Notes under the pieces: generated by a model | What the model saw: the letters and a program-made list of their open reading frames with translations, nothing else | Told to the model about the DNA's origin: nothing | The model's database searches: none | Program-made: the position numbers and the translations under genes | Shown here: positions 13,201 through 27,084 of the stretch, in pieces | Position numbering within the stretch: position 1 is the first letter of the stretch | Layout: the number at the start of each line of letters is the position of its first letter | Source: Lytechinus variegatus | Lineage: Eukaryota; Echinodermata; Echinoidea; Temnopleuroida; Toxopneustidae | NCBI RefSeq assembly: GCF_018143015.1 | Contig: NC_054746.1 | Location: forward strand, 19,792,464-19,856,463 | Reading direction: 5' to 3' | DNA length: 64,000 nucleotides

Positions 13201-14014
13201 CATCTTGTTTGTTTAAAATCACAAAATTGTTTGATAAACAGTTTTTTACCCATAATTTTCGATTAATATGTAAACAGGGAAAAATGATCAGCATCATATT
13301 GACAGGGAATTCTCTGCACACTATTCAAACGACATCTCTATCCACCTCGGATCAATTATATACCTGTAACTGCACCTTGTTGCACCCTCTATCCATTCAT
13401 GGATGTTTTTCTCTCTTAATTATATTCTCCTGCTGAACTGCACAGACTTAGTGCATTCAACAACAGGGAGATGTTAATGAGATTGCAGAAAGAAAATCTG
13501 GTATGCTACATTATTTCTCCATCAATGCCAAATAGTACTTTATTTCCATCAGGAGAGAAACAAACACTATGGGAAAATTGGCGTCGGGAACTGGGTCGCC
13601 CCTTTGTGCGCTTTCTCCCTTAAATATTAAACCATTTTTGTTGATATATGACTCTAGTCGAAACGAGATATTTTCTGCCGTCCATTCATTATGATTGAAC
13701 GCACTACAGAGCAGGGAAAAGTACATTGAGGAAGGTGGCAGCACTTCAAATGATTGAGGGGGGGGGTAAGGTCACCCCTTTTGGGGGAGGAAGAGGTGAG
13801 GAAAATGGACATCATTAAGTACCAATAATTTGTATAGGGGTTAATGGGAAGATGGTAGCCGAGTTGGCGGTCGGTACCACCAGCGAAAGTAGAACATGGA
13901 ATTTGAGAAAATTAAACCACGGCTAAATTTGATGACAGAACGGGAGAAGAGTTGGCCATGGCATGATGGGGTGTTAGCATTTTCGACATTACATGCATTA
14001 TGAGATTTGATAGC

Positions 14015-14236
14015 ATGGTAGTACGAGTATAGTAATAGAAGTAGTAGTCGTAGTAGTATTAGTAGTAGAATAAAAAATAGTAGACGTACTAGTGATGTAA
14101 GAAGTAAGAATAATGGCAGAAGTAGTAGTATAGTAGTAGAAGTAGTAGTAGCAGTAGTAGTAGTAATAGTAGTGGTGCTGCTATTGGTCGTGGTGGTGGT
14201 AGACGTCATCGTCATCATATATATATATATATATAT
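14015..14236. repeat. Imperfect AGT tract followed by (AT)n
   Basis: Interrupted AGT/GTA units to about 14200, then about 11 AT units at 14215-14236. The ORF at 13841-14218 on the minus strand (poly-Thr, poly-Leu) comes from this repeat. Confidence 0.85.
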
Positions 14237-16351
14237 AGTAATAGCAGCAGCAGAAGAAAATAAGCAATGGAATTATCTCAACGAAATCCTTACATCGGCA
14301 CTGATTATCAAGAATTCAAAACCACTTTCCAATACCCAAATCCTCATTAATGACTTCAATGTTTGTTCCATGAGGGGAAAAGAAGTAATGATAGAAGTCA
14401 AATGTCATGTGGTCCCTAATGATACCACGCATGCCTATGGTGTGAAATCTATGATCATTTATACGCATTACGGAGGTGTATGACGTTCCATTCAGTGATA
14501 TTTTTATTTGTTGGTCACGTGGGTTGCCCAGCCACAAAGTGTATTGAACCTTCTGGATTAGTGCTTAATGCTTCACCCAAAATCGAACAATTATGATAAT
14601 CTACAAGGAAAAAGAGTTCCTCCTGAAGATTCAAGCGCTTCTTTGATTGAAATGTGGTCTTGTAATCCAAAGGCCAGTATTCAAACCTTAGTCAATACCC
14701 TAGCAGCCTTTCATATTAATCTACATTAGATGAGAAACAGACATTGGCATCGGTTATGCCGAACTGTTTTATCCTATTGCGCGCTTTCTACTGTAGATGT
14801 GAAGTCATTCTTATTTCGCATTGCTAGTACTCGAGTTGAAAGATCATATTCTGAAGTTCATTATACCGGTAGTACTATTACAACTTATACTTCTATTGCT
14901 CAATCCCAACTATTTTCAGTGACGTGATCATTTATGTTTTTTAGACATATCACTCTAAGGTAATCGTCGTCATAATTTCTAATGTTACATATTCCAAGAA
15001 GAGAGTACATCTAGATCATCATATCAATATCGTGTTACGGGATCAACCATTTTTTTTCGCTGTTGTTGTTGCCGCCGTGATGGAAGATGTTGAAACATTC
15101 ATTACACATTACACTTGTCTGCTTGCCAAGGTCCCTCAAGGGCACATTTGGAACACTGCCCATGCAGACTCGGCAGGCACATCCGTTTAATCCATAAGGT
15201 CGTACTGCGTATGGCATTCAAGCCAGGTGGGTTCAAAACGTTATGCAGTAGACATATCGATATAAACTCGCACTAAAATGCAAGCACATCCTTCCGCCTC
15301 AGCACATGAGATTTAAAGGAACAGGTTCAGCTTTGATAAACAACCAGCCTGAAGAGTGTATGTCCAATATGTTTATTTGGTAACATAATAGCGCAAAGCT
15401 GACTGCAAACCTCTTAGATACAAAGTGTGAAGAAGATTCTTAAAGAATATGATTTCCGGTTAAGACGGATTGCAGAACAGGTTGTTCAGTATCATTGGAC
15501 TATACAAAATTAGTTACAATGAGAGACATACAATTAAAGAGACGAAGTTCTTACTACATATCTCTACATTAAAATATGTAATTACCGATACAAATTTGGT
15601 TTCTAAATGTGCATATTTTTTTAGCATTGGTTGCATCCCATATATCTTTCACTGACCTGTATACAGATAGGTGATTTCTTTACGTAAATCATCTGCGATA
15701 CCATGTTCTCATCACTATTAATATCAACAAATCACTTCTTTTCTTGTCATGTGGCCAAAGGACGACAGAGACAACTGATTCGTAAAAGCGAAAAATGCTA
15801 ATTCGTCATTCCAACAGTTGCTCTTCTTCATTTGTAACAGTTGAAAGAAAATGCAATGTCAGAGCTCTGGCTGAACGCAATTATTCCCATTATAGAGGGA
15901 TCTGATTATTCAAGATAAGCACTTTCTCTTTGATGTGATTTGGGACACGACACACTTTCAGGTGCAATAAAATGCAATCGCCTGTCGGCTACGATTTATC
16001 ATTCAGAGAAATAAGGGCGGATAGGCCGCAGAGGAAGGAAGTATTCCATAATCGCAAATGATTTTCATTTATGCCTTTGGTTCTACCGCTTAAGAAGTTA
16101 TAGCCGTTATTATATCAGTAATGATTAGAGACGCATCATAAATCGTTTTTACCGCCATTTTACCTTCAGCCATTATCGCTAATCATCGGTCAGCAATGAT
16201 CACGTGGCTATAAAGATTTCCCAAGAACCGTTTAGTCTTTGATCCCATTTCAGGAGCTATATCACTTTTATATCTTTGAATTAGAGTTTTCAAATTTAAT
16301 TTTTCAAAAGATCTATGTGAGCCGGACACTTTCGGGAGCCTTTTCAACAAA
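14237..16351. other. No recognised gene apart from a Cys-rich fragment
   Basis: The 103-codon ORF at 14172-14483 starts in the AT/AGT repeat and overlaps an antisense ORF. Neither shows family features. 15218-16351 has only short ORFs. Confidence 0.5.
15035..15217 (-). pseudogene. Cysteine-rich fragment, possibly a transposase C-terminus
   Basis: A 60-codon ORF with the pattern CACRVC, 19 intervening residues, then CNECFNIFHH. Two Cys pairs followed by CF..FH resemble the C-terminal zinc-binding tail of piggyBac-like transposases. A TGA precedes the ATG directly, there is no DDE core nearby, and the middle Cys pair of that family is not seen. If real it is a relic; a chance Cys-rich ORF is possible. 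Confidence 0.25.
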
Positions 16352-16402
16352 GGGTCCCTTAACACAAAGGTTAGCGATTAATCGTACACTCCATTTTACT
16401 AT
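16352..16402 (+). mobile_element. Half copy of the 4793-4950 MITE family
   Basis: GGGTCCCTTAACACAAAGGT followed by TAGCGATTAATCG matches the left end of the element at 4793 with few differences. No opposite TIR is found in the following 300 bp, so the copy is truncated or solo. Confidence 0.5.
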
Positions 16403-17269
16403 ATTAATTGGGAAGAATGGCTAATGAAAGAGAACACTTTGCCAATGGATGCTAAAGTGTTGCAACGGGTTTGGTGGTAGTGATGGCAATGTTAGAGTGA
16501 AATCCTGAATGCTTCACCTTTAAAAAAAATCCACTCATTTTGAAGATGTAGACAACATTCTAAGCAGCTGCGCAGTCCCGTAAACACATGTAAATGCCAG
16601 CGAGCAAAGGCGTATGATGTGATTTTGATGGAGTATGGAGTCTGTTTTGCCAGTCATGTAGTCGTTAGAATGGTTTAGGGGGCAATAAAGGAGGCTCAAC
16701 AGATTTTGGCGGAACAGAATTCCTAGACACCTACACCTTAATAGAGCCATCGCCTATATACGAAACACCTTTTTTATGTGTCGTTTAATGGTAAAATGTG
16801 CCCCGAGAAAATTAGGACATGTTTGATCGTTTAGATTATATTAGAAAATTAGGTACCCCCTTTCTCGGAGACGTTTTATCATCATTCAAATTGAAAGTCA
16901 AGGTCAGGAATTTACTCATTGCTAGTATATTGAATTCAAAACGATTGGCAAAAATAAAATGCATCTTTAGAATAAGGGCAAGAAAATCGTTAAAAGGGGG
17001 CGAATTTATCGAGCACAATAGGATATGGATGAAACCTGCTGTTTAATTAAATATGACAATATTATTTAAAGTATAAATCATATTTTCTTTCGATACAGTT
17101 TCGAGATGTTCTAATAATACATGTAGGCTTACCAAAGCCGAGGAAGGCTTTTATTAGGGTGCTCAGACGATTCAAAGAATCGGTCCTACTGGCTTTATAT
17201 TACACCTGGATGGTGAGTGGCATCAGGTGCAGATATTTGTGTCTTGTGATTGTACGTCCATACTGCAAA

Positions 17270-17470
17270 ATAAACAAAACAGCAGTGGTGTTAAAATTCA
17301 CCAGGAGACTTTACAGAGTACCAAACCAAGCATTTGACACCATTGCTAAATTCATGGTGCTATTAAAACACATTCTGCTTGTTGTTTTAAAATCATTTGG
17401 TGTTATGTACAAACTCCAGTGTTACACCCGATTGCGCGGTCTTCCCCAAAACACTTGTTACTGAACACCT
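17270..17470. mobile_element. Decayed GTGTTA-type MITE-like sequence
   Basis: Contains scattered words GGTGTTAAAATTCACC, TTTGACACC, TTTGGTGTTATG and CCAGTGTTACACC, similar in spacing and sequence to the interiors of the elements at 5342 and 57658. Clear terminal repeats cannot be fixed. Confidence 0.3.
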
Positions 17471-17981
17471 TGAATCACGGAATTAAAGTGGATGGTTTAG
17501 ATTTAGAAGACACGACACCATTAGCTTTGCCATTGCACCGTGACACACATTCATAGCAAATATTCATCCCATTGCGTAACCTAATTGGTCGTTTCTGTAT
17601 ACCTGTCCGATCAATAGACGGGCTCTCCCTGCTAATAACACTACCACATCCCAATTCGGTACTACATTAATTCCAAGGGTATAATTAGCAAGGCGTGAAT
17701 TTGCAAGTCGTCACATACATCGACACACTATAGCATGTGACATTTGCTCCGTTATATGGATCAGGATCAAAGATAAGTAACTCAAGTGAAAACAGATAAG
17801 GCTGACTCCTCTTTCCGTGGTATATGTACAATTTTGAAACATTTGTTTTTAATAAAAAAAAAACATTCAGAAATCATTTATCATGAAAAGACCCAGATGT
17901 CTCCATATAAGAGCACTTTCCGCCAGATACCCATTACCTCATGCACCTGGCTCAAGTGCATCACAATATCGATAAATGTCT

Positions 17982-18056
17982 TGCTGGAGTAGGGTTCAAA
18001 CCTACAACCCCGTAATTTAGATAAGAATCGTACACCATGACGAATGGTTATGCTAA
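17982..18056 (-). repeat. tRNA-like relic
   Basis: On the minus strand GTAGGTTTGAACCCTAC forms a perfect T arm with a B-box match (GGTTTGAACCC). The D and anticodon arms do not fold well, so this is probably a tRNA pseudogene or a SINE head. Confidence 0.35.
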
Positions 18057-21000
18057 AAAAATATTAGTACAATAAATAATCATCTTTGACACCATAATGA
18101 AACGCAAAGTAAGTAAGAACAAGATCATGAGACAGGATTGAGGGATATGAATACGTTAAAGGCGCGGATGGGGTAGAGGAGAGAGGTAGGAAGGAGAGGG
18201 ATAAAAGGAAAATGAAGAGAGTACTGTATGTAGGCAAAGGCTTCGATTGACTATGTATGTATGTCATTCCTTGAGGACGTTCCTTTCAATTAGCCGAATA
18301 ATATACCACGCATTTCACTTGTAACTCCGTAATCATTTGTTTTATTGACTAACGAGGGCTCACAAATGAGAGCTTCATTCTAGTAAGCCTTATTCTTGTA
18401 TTTTCGTCTCCCTCTCTCTTCATAATTCTCATTTCTACGACCTAATCGATTAAACATGCGCCAACCGTGTGCGATCCATGACTGAGTCTTGACGGATTCC
18501 CGTGTGTTTTATATCTATCTATCCATTAGGCATCCCATTCAGTGATTAGTTTCTCGATTAATGACTAAGAAAGGTCAGACTGCGTATTGGTTTCCTAAAT
18601 GAATTGTCTTCGTCAAGCAAACGGGAGTTCATTTACGACGTTCCCGTTCTCGCTCCGTGGTTAACGAATGCCGACAGTCAAATATAAATTGATCGATATA
18701 TTGCATACAGGGTCATGTTTTTGCATAAATTGATATGGAACAAATTTATGGATTGACAGGAATCTCAAGTCTCACAAAGTCCTTCGGCAATCTTAAAATA
18801 CTTTGCTAAACTATTACATTCTGCATTTTATTACAGAGTGCACCAATGTCACTTAACGCGATTCGTAATTCATGATACATTAAAAAAATAATAACGAATA
18901 TTTTGCACTTAGCAATTACTTTCATCACATTTTTTTTAAGAAAGTGACTATAATACCTTAGATGCAAATATCATATACATTCAATCATTTTTCAGATGAA
19001 TTAATTGAAATAATGTAATCGATATGAATGATACTTCTAAAGACGATAAAATCGGTGAACTGGTTTTAATGAAACAATGACGCAAGCCTTATTCATGTAA
19101 TAGAAATAGATGGTCATGTTGATGAATGAATGAAGTGAAAATGTAATATACATGTAGAAAAAAACTACAGATGAATGAAATATAAATGGGCCTACTAATT
19201 ACAGTTTTCTAGCGTTCGATGGATGCTCACAAATAAAGATGCCACCTAAGAGGCTGGGAAAAGATATATCTATGGGCCAAGGGGGGGCGTCAAGACGAAC
19301 CACAACTGACGTTTTTTTTCTCAATCAAATTATAGAGATATCGTATTCTTTCCCTGTCTCCTCTTTCATCTTAAATGTCACTACTTGAAAAAAAATCATA
19401 GGGGTAGTCGCCCCTGGCCCTCTTCTGTGACGCAACCCATCTCTTCTGTTAAGGATACATCCCGAGGTAACACACCTTCACCCCCCCCCCCCCCACACAC
19501 ACACACACACATCTTCTCGATGTAGAGCCAATCATTTTCCTCCTGCTCTTTCCTCTGTTCATTATGTTTAAATAGGGGTATGTTTCATGTTTGTCATGTG
19601 CAGCTCCGCCAATTCATCTGAACTCGACGTCAACTCAACACGACGTCATTCTTTCACATCATCTTATATTTCTTGATCTTCTTTCCACCGCTTTCGACAT
19701 CTCAAATTCCACCAACATCCATTCTTCATCATCAACGCCGTGCAGATTTACCTCTAAACTCCAGGCCCGCTTCCACCATTGCCTAGATTCCATCATATCA
19801 ACTCAAATAGATTTTCTGTGGGTTTCCCTCCTGTACATGCACTTAGCTCAAACAAACAATTCTCGGCGCGAGAATGTGCCGCAATTCCACCCTTTGAGGT
19901 AATGAGAGCCCTACTTCAAGCAGTGTGATGAATCGCCAATGTCACTTCATAATCAAATGATACTTTATTTCTCCATCTTATCAATTTATGTCTCCGCTCA
20001 ACCGTCAATCACAATTCGTAGAAATAGACAATAGTGTTTGGGCGATATAGGGAACATTGGAAGCCGTAATTTATCAGAAAATAGGCATCCCGGATAGGTA
20101 AATTCTTGCACTTTGTGCGGGGGCAGTGACCAAGAAAATGCAGATTTCAGTTTTGATTCATAAGAAGCTGGTCTTCTGGGAAATTTCCAACTTGAGGCAA
20201 AATATTATTGATTGCAATGTTTTCTTTCAAAATATATCATAACACTCATGGGTCGCGTGGCTTACATTCATGCAACTTGTCAGAAGAGGCCGGTGGCTGT
20301 TTGTACAACGCGTATAGGTCTACGCGAAATACTGAGAAGAAAATGTCACGATAATTTTTACCCAACTTCCGTCATACTTTAATTAAAGTAAATATTTCTA
20401 TCATACGAAAGCGAAATTTGCTCAAGCAGCCACTAATGTATACATGCAGATAGCAATTCAAACTAAATTTTAGATCTCAACTAAAATGCATATTTTTCTC
20501 CATTTAAAAGTAGACTTTTGAGGTACGAAAAAAAATGACGACTCTTTAGCGTGTGAGTATGTAAGCATATAAGACGCTTTTAAGCCTGATCCTTCATATT
20601 GAATGCAAGTTACAGAATCATTTTAAGAAAACATGCAATGGGAAGAAAATGACTAAAGTGTATCATTATCCCAATAGATTCTATCAGTTTTATCTGTGTC
20701 TAATTGTCATTGATAAAGCATCATAATGGGGATATGGTACGGCTGTTGATTAGACTTTTGTTAACAAACAAAAAATGCTCATCTAAGGAAAAAAAAACGA
20801 TCCCCATAGATATTATTTAGTTGAAATGGATTCCAGCAAACAGGAATATCAGTCCAGTAGCGTTGTCTTTGATAAGCTTTGGGTACGCGATTGAGCGTGC
20901 ACTCAGAGTACTGATTCAAAGCTTAAAAGCGATGATTGCATTCTAAGAAATTTTTTAAAATATAGCTTGCATGCCGTAAAATGAGACAAACATCTACAAC

Positions 21001-24000
21001 TGAAATAAATCATGAGAACAAATGACACACGCAGTACAGTTTTACAATAGGTGTGAAAACACGATCTCTTTTCCTAAATTGGAAAAAACAGAATAATTTG
21101 ATAATGCCTGAAAAAAAATTTCAGGTGGATTAAAGATTTATGACAATGCGCTGAAGCTGAGGATTCGATGAGTACCGCCCACAGCGGTATGAATTCAAAC
21201 TTGAAGTTTCCAATCGTCCTTACCATTTCATTTTTCTTTCTTTATCGCTTCTTAGATTACTTCGTCTTTGTTTCTTTTCATTATATGGTCGCCATTGTCT
21301 TTCCGAAGTGCATCATTACGTCAACTTGCATAAGTCTCCATCCATATTTTCTTTTTTCAAACCACCCCAGCCCCTCTCTTCCCCTCTCTGTCAGTATCCG
21401 TTCGCCTGTATATCTGTGTTTGCGTGTGTCTCCTCTTTCACTCCCCCCCCCCCTCTTTCTCACATTTTCTTGATCACTCACTCCGCCTTGCATGTCCTCT
21501 CCCAAATAGATTCAAAACGAGTATAATAAAACTGATAATCTTTATTTCTCAATCGTTAATTTTAATGGCGCGAATTTTACGAATCTATCAGCAGAAAAAA
21601 AGTAGAAAAGAGAAGAAAGGTGATATAACGAGCCTCAATTGTACATCGATTTTTCGTTCAAATATCCACTTGAGATGAGCCTCTGAAATGATATAATGCT
21701 TCAGATCGAGTTGAATATAAGAACGATATAAATTTATTGAAATACCCTCAATGCAATTTTGCTGACTATATACATGTATATCTACTCCGCCCACACATTG
21801 CATGGTGATCATAGAAATGCGCTTCTCCTTATTTATAATACAATTTTGTTGTTATTGCTGCTCAGCCCATTAAAGGATTAATCCAGACTGATGTATAATG
21901 GAACCTTGCATCTCCACGTATAATTTTTACACTAATGATAGGATCTTTTTTAGTAATGCACTCAAATGCGATTGCCTCTGTAAACATAAAAACATGATGT
22001 TCTATAGGGAAACATTTTTTTACAGAAAAATATCATTATCATTCTGTAAATTTTTATGACATGAAATTTTCTCTAATTTTACATGTTTATTTTTTTAGGG
22101 GGCGAATGCTTTATAGTAGAGGAAATTCAAATTATCTCTAATTTTACACATTTCATGTACACAGTGCTTGCATGTGTTCTCGAAACTCTGCTGATAGAAT
22201 TTCAAGCGGCAAAAAAAAATATTCGGATCTTTGGCCAGGGTAATCCGAGCTGCTTATTATTTAAAAAGATATTTGTGAATTCGCCATAAGGGTAAAAAGC
22301 GACTGGGAGTTTTTCCGGCAAGCATGGTCTCTGACCGTCGGCTTTGAATAATGGTAAAATATGATATGTGAAATGTATTTAAAAAAGGGTGGGTTGCAAA
22401 GGGACTTCTTTGTTGCAGCCAATATGCCTATATAGTAGTTTTATCGACATGCCATGATTTAAATGAAATAAAAAGAGGGGGTGGCAGAGAGATAAAGTGG
22501 GGGAATTGGGAGAAACAGCAGATGACAAAGCTAAGATTGTTTCTTTATCTCGAAATGACATCGCCAAGAAACCAATAATGTTGCCATGTTTGAAAAAGCG
22601 TGCATGGTCAGTAAAGAAGTAACGGTAACAAAGCGGTCTATGACCTTTACTGAATTGTCTTTGCCTTTCTAATGAGACCCAAGGCAATAACAGTCCTAGC
22701 ATGCAAAAATTACATGGTATTACTTTCGACGAATACGTGCATTGTCAGCACCCGATCCTCAGAATTGCAAACCATTCTGGCGAAATCAGAACCTCGGTCA
22801 TATGCAAAAGCCAACTCATTAGCGACAATTAGCAAAGTCTTTATAGTCATGGTGAATATATATGTGCGCCAGTTTTCACAAGCATCAATAACAATTTATA
22901 GCATCACTAACAAAATACATTCCGGCTATTATGAACATTTAGGACCCTTATTGAACTACAAGTATTGGCCAATGTGGTAATTGTCGTCAGAGGGCAAGAC
23001 AAGTTGCTCTTGGAACCTTCATTAGAATTGCACCTCTGAAATCGTTGTGACACTGTTGTGTCTCACTGTTATTTGTGTTTCCATTATGCTTGCTCCATTT
23101 GCAACATATCACACACAACTCATACAATTTATATTAATACAAACTTTTACCAAATCATGACAAATCCATGATTGAAGAAGCTTTTGCCTGCAGACCAAAA
23201 TTTTAGTAGAAATCTCTATTACCAAACTGTTACAGCATTTTTTTTTATTTATTCCTTTTTTTTTTGGGGGGGTTGTACCCTTTTATAGTAGTGTTTAAAG
23301 ATAATTCATCTCATTATGTGCAACACGATGACGATGTATTCTATTCTATGTTGGAAATATAAATGAATAAAATAAAATGTAGTGAATGAAATTGGGATTT
23401 ATTCTGTGTGTTCTAAAGCGTCATCTCTAGGATATTTCTTGACGGCCCAATCTTGGGACTATTGCCAACTCTCGATTGTCTCTGGGCAAGGATAGTATTG
23501 ACGTGTGATAAGAAGTATCTCATTGGCTAAGTAGACGAATAGATTTGGGTGTCCTTTTTTTTTACTACAACCTCAGCAGATTATAGACGATTACGTTTTA
23601 CATTGTGGGTAACTCGGTGTATTTTCATCAAATCTAAGATTAAAGAAAACCTCTTTATACTCGTTTGTTTCTTCCTTTAAAAAAAAACATAGTGATATGA
23701 TTATCTTTGCTATCTTATGACCTTCAAACTCGTCTTAATCGTTTTACAACAAGCACGATGAGCGGATGTCTGCAGGCATGGATTGCATGACAGAAACATA
23801 ACACAGACTTACTACGTGCGCCTAACGTGTTAGATGTAAACGAACACGTAGATGAGATTCCTTGATAAGTTTAACGATCAAAGGGAAAACCAAAAAACTT
23901 CTAAACCGACCTTTTTTTCCCTATCTGCTAATCAAAATACACCCATGACACTTAATCTCTGGGAAACGTTCATACAATTTGGTTAATCTTGAAGAAGACA

Positions 24001-25302
24001 ATTGAATTAATCACGAACATGAATTCCAATAAACAAAATGGAGACTTAACCGAGGACTATTCTTCATAACAGTCATGACAGTAAATAAACTGCTTTTTCG
24101 GAACTGATGACAGAAGCTTAGTTTTCAGCGTCAGATTAATTAAAAAAAAAACATCATTCTCATTCCCAACAATAGTTTTCGCTTTCTTTTTTCTCGGGGA
24201 AGGAGTCTCTTTTTTATTCTTTTACACTGATCAAAATGGAGGAAAAATATATAATTTTCCCAATTTTTTTAATACATCTGCTCAACCTTTCACAGACTTG
24301 TTCCTCTCACGTTTTTGCTTTCATTCCAACCGACTTATTTTGTCAATTAGGTCAATACTCTTTGATGAGGTGAACTGCGGTCACTCTTAAAACAAAGCCT
24401 TCAAAAATGCACGTTCATATATAATCTCATTCTAAGCACGTGTTGCAGATTTCGATATTGCTTCATTTATCTTTGAAACGATGCACATGGGTAGTATCAC
24501 TATAATATGGACATGAATGTATAATGCAGTGCATCCAAAGAAATCGGAAAGAAAACGGGAATGATAAATGTTGTTTTGGTTTATATTTCGTTTTGTTTTA
24601 ATTTAACTATATGCTTTGACTTGTTTATGATCAAGATTCATGCCTGGGAGAGAATATGGTCAATAAAGCTCCTCGATATTGGTTCACAAACATCGTGTTT
24701 TATGGGAGATACTTAACACATCAATTTCTAGATCCTATTCCTATTTCATACGTATCTTTGATTTATTTGGGAAAAATACAAGTGATTTCAATTGATTTCT
24801 TCTCATTTCTTTTTATTACCAACAAAACAAAATATATTGCTTTGTTGTACATCACGAGATGAAAAAGCTTATGAAAACAGTATAAATGTTATTACAAAGA
24901 CAAATGATTATATTACAGACCCTCACCCTCATGTTTAGAAAAGAGGGGTTGATCTATATTAAGCAAAATAATGAGACAAAATACATGATTTATTTTGATT
25001 GTTACAAAAATACAAACTTTTTTCATTTCAATATAGTTGGTGAGTTCATACACGTAGTGTTTATTTTTTTTAAACAAAATCTATAAATTCTGTTCAGTGT
25101 TCAAAGTAAGCTCCCTAGATGTATTCTTTGACAAGATTTTCTTACCGGCATTGTTTTCCGCTTCAGTAATTAAATCTTCACAGTATGCCTCAGACTCAGG
25201 ACCTTTGACAATCCTGCATAAGTTCTAAAATCGCTCTCCTGAAACAGAAATGAGATACAATAAAAATAGGAACATGATCAACAGTCAACATCATACTTAA
25301 GT

Positions 25303-25303
<1 letters not shown>
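18057..25303. other. Long gene-free stretch
   Basis: About 7 kb of AT-rich sequence with no recognised gene. There are CT-rich runs at 21360-21480 (overlapping ORFs on both strands), a C block at 19482 and a T/G block at 23240-23275. A short hairpin CCTGAAAAAAAATTTCAGG is at 21107-21125. The ORFs at 19591-19902 and 22379-22980 have no recognisable domains. Confidence 0.5.
19482..19511. repeat. Poly-C followed by (CA)n
   Basis: About 14 C residues followed by a CA dinucleotide run, low complexity. Confidence 0.85.

Positions 25304-25351
<48 letters not shown>
25304..25351. repeat. (AT)n microsatellite, about 48 bp
   Basis: Uninterrupted TA dinucleotides, 300 bp upstream of the TIR-bounded repeat array. 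Confidence 0.95.
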
Positions 25352-25353
<2 letters not shown>

Positions 25354-25657
25354 TTTTATATTTTTGATGTGTTCTTTGCCACTCGGTTATTCTAGAATCT
25401 AGATTAATGTAACCGGCAAATCGTCCATGTGATTAATATCCACCTGATCTACTGGGAGTTGGTCTGCTTTTCTTGGTGTCTAATATTGCATGGGCTAAAC
25501 GCATTGGGTCTACGAATCCATTCGGTCTACAACCTAATCTATATATCAAGTCTATTATCCAGAATAATCTAGGAATGGTATACAGAATTTTCAAAGTTTT
25601 TTAAAAATGCTTCCGTTCAAACGAAACAAACATTAAACAAGTGGAATGCCTCTGGCC

Positions 25658-26771
25658 GTCTCACCTGCATCACGCGGTTCAATATAGCAGCAGTGCTGAC
25701 TTTGAATACTACTCTAACTCGCACAAGATGTTCAGTGATACATGGTTACTCTTATGTCCACTTTTTATGAACTAGACCAATAAACTTACAGAGATATGAT
25801 GGTTATTCACCAAAAAAACCCAACATGGCCAAAGTTCATTGACCTTACATGACCTTTGACCATGATCATGTGACCTGAAACTCAAACAGGATATTCAGTG
25901 ATACTTGATTACTCTTATGTACAAGTTTCATGAATCAGATCCATAAACTTTCAAAGTTATGATGGTAATTCAACAGATACACCCAATTCGGCCAAAGTTC
26001 ATTGACCTTTGACCTTGGTCATGTGACCTGAAATGTGCACAGGATGTTCAGTGATACTTGATTACTCTAATGTCCAAGTTTAATGAACTAGCCCAATAAA
26101 CTTCCAAAGTTATGATGGTAATTCAACAGATACCCCCGATTCGGCCAAAGTTCATTGACCCTAATGACCTTTGACCTTAATCATGAGACCTGAAACTTGC
26201 ACAAAATTTTCAGTGATGCTTGATTACTATTATGTCCAAGTTTCATGAATCAGATCCATAAACTTTCAAAGTTATGATGGGAATTCAACAGATATCCCCA
26301 ATTCGGCCAAAGTTCATTGACCCTAAATGACCTTTGACCTTGGTCATGTGACGTGAAACTCATGCAGGATGTTCAGTGATACTTGATTAACCTTATGTCC
26401 AAGTTTCATGAACTAGGTCCATATATTTTCTAAGTTATGATGACATTTCAAAAACTTAACCACAGGTTAAGATTTCGATGTTGATTCCTCCAACATGGTC
26501 TAAGTTCATTGACCCTAAATGACCTTTGACCTTGGTCATGTGACATGAAACTCTAATAGGATGTTCAGTAATACTTGATTAACCTTATGGCCAAGTTTCA
26601 TGAACTAGGTCCATATACTTTCTAAGTTATGATGTCATTTCAAAAACTTAACCTCAGGTTAAGATTTGATGTTGACGCCGCCGCCGCCGTCGCCGCCGCC
26701 GCCGCCGCCGCCGTCGCCGCCGCCGTCGGAAAAGCGGCGCCTATAGTCTCACTTTGCTTCGCAGGTGAGAC
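25658..26771. mobile_element. TIR-bounded array of about 160-bp repeats with DR1 motifs
   Basis: GTCTCACCTGC at 25658-25668 is inverted at 26761-26771 (GCAGGTGAGAC). Between them are five diverged units of about 153-192 bp. Each unit has GTTCATTGACC, TGACCTTTGACC, GGTCATGTGACNTGAAA, GATGTTCAGTGATACTTGATTA and AAGTTTCATGAACTA, in that order. TGACCTTTGACC occurs at 25850, 26003, 26165, 26328 and 26520. It is the reverse complement of a DR1 nuclear-receptor site (AGGTCAAAGGTCA), exact in the last four. No transposase is present. The right part has a CCG microsatellite and a GC-rich subterminal palindrome. I recall closely similar sequences as abundant repeats in echinoderms and molluscs. Confidence 0.75.
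26676..26729. repeat. CCG/CGT trinucleotide tract
   Basis: (GCC)n with GTC interruptions inside the right end of the TIR-bounded array. It is a very GC-rich island in an AT-rich window. Confidence 0.9.
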
Positions 26772-27084
26772 AAAAATGAATTAACAGTTAAATCTCATTT
26801 CTTGTAACACATGTCCTATTAAAAGCATTCAGCAAAACTAAGGCTACTCATCACTCATATAATACAAATGCACATATAAAATTCCTATTGGACCAATCAT
26901 TTTTGTATGAAGTACTAAAACATCTTAAGTTCTTACCACTTTACCTGCATATTTATCACAGAAGAGTGCAAAATGGATGCTAGACCCTCTATCAGATGAT
27001 ATTCTGAGTCTTACATTCTGTGAATCAAAAAAAATTGCTTGCCAGTAAACCCTTTCTAGTTGATGATGAATTCAACCCCCTTCT

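Noticed and set aside
13841..14218. 125-codon minus-strand ORF
   Set aside because: N-terminal Thr/Leu runs derive from the AGT tract and the rest has no domain.
21168..21678. Overlapping 100-, 74-, 72- and 84-codon ORFs
   Set aside because: CT-rich sequence opens frames on both strands; no start, splice or domain support.
25850..26540. CRISPR-like regular repeat spacing
   Set aside because: Units are diverged eukaryotic tandem repeats of about 160 bp with no short identical repeats and unique spacers; there are no cas genes.
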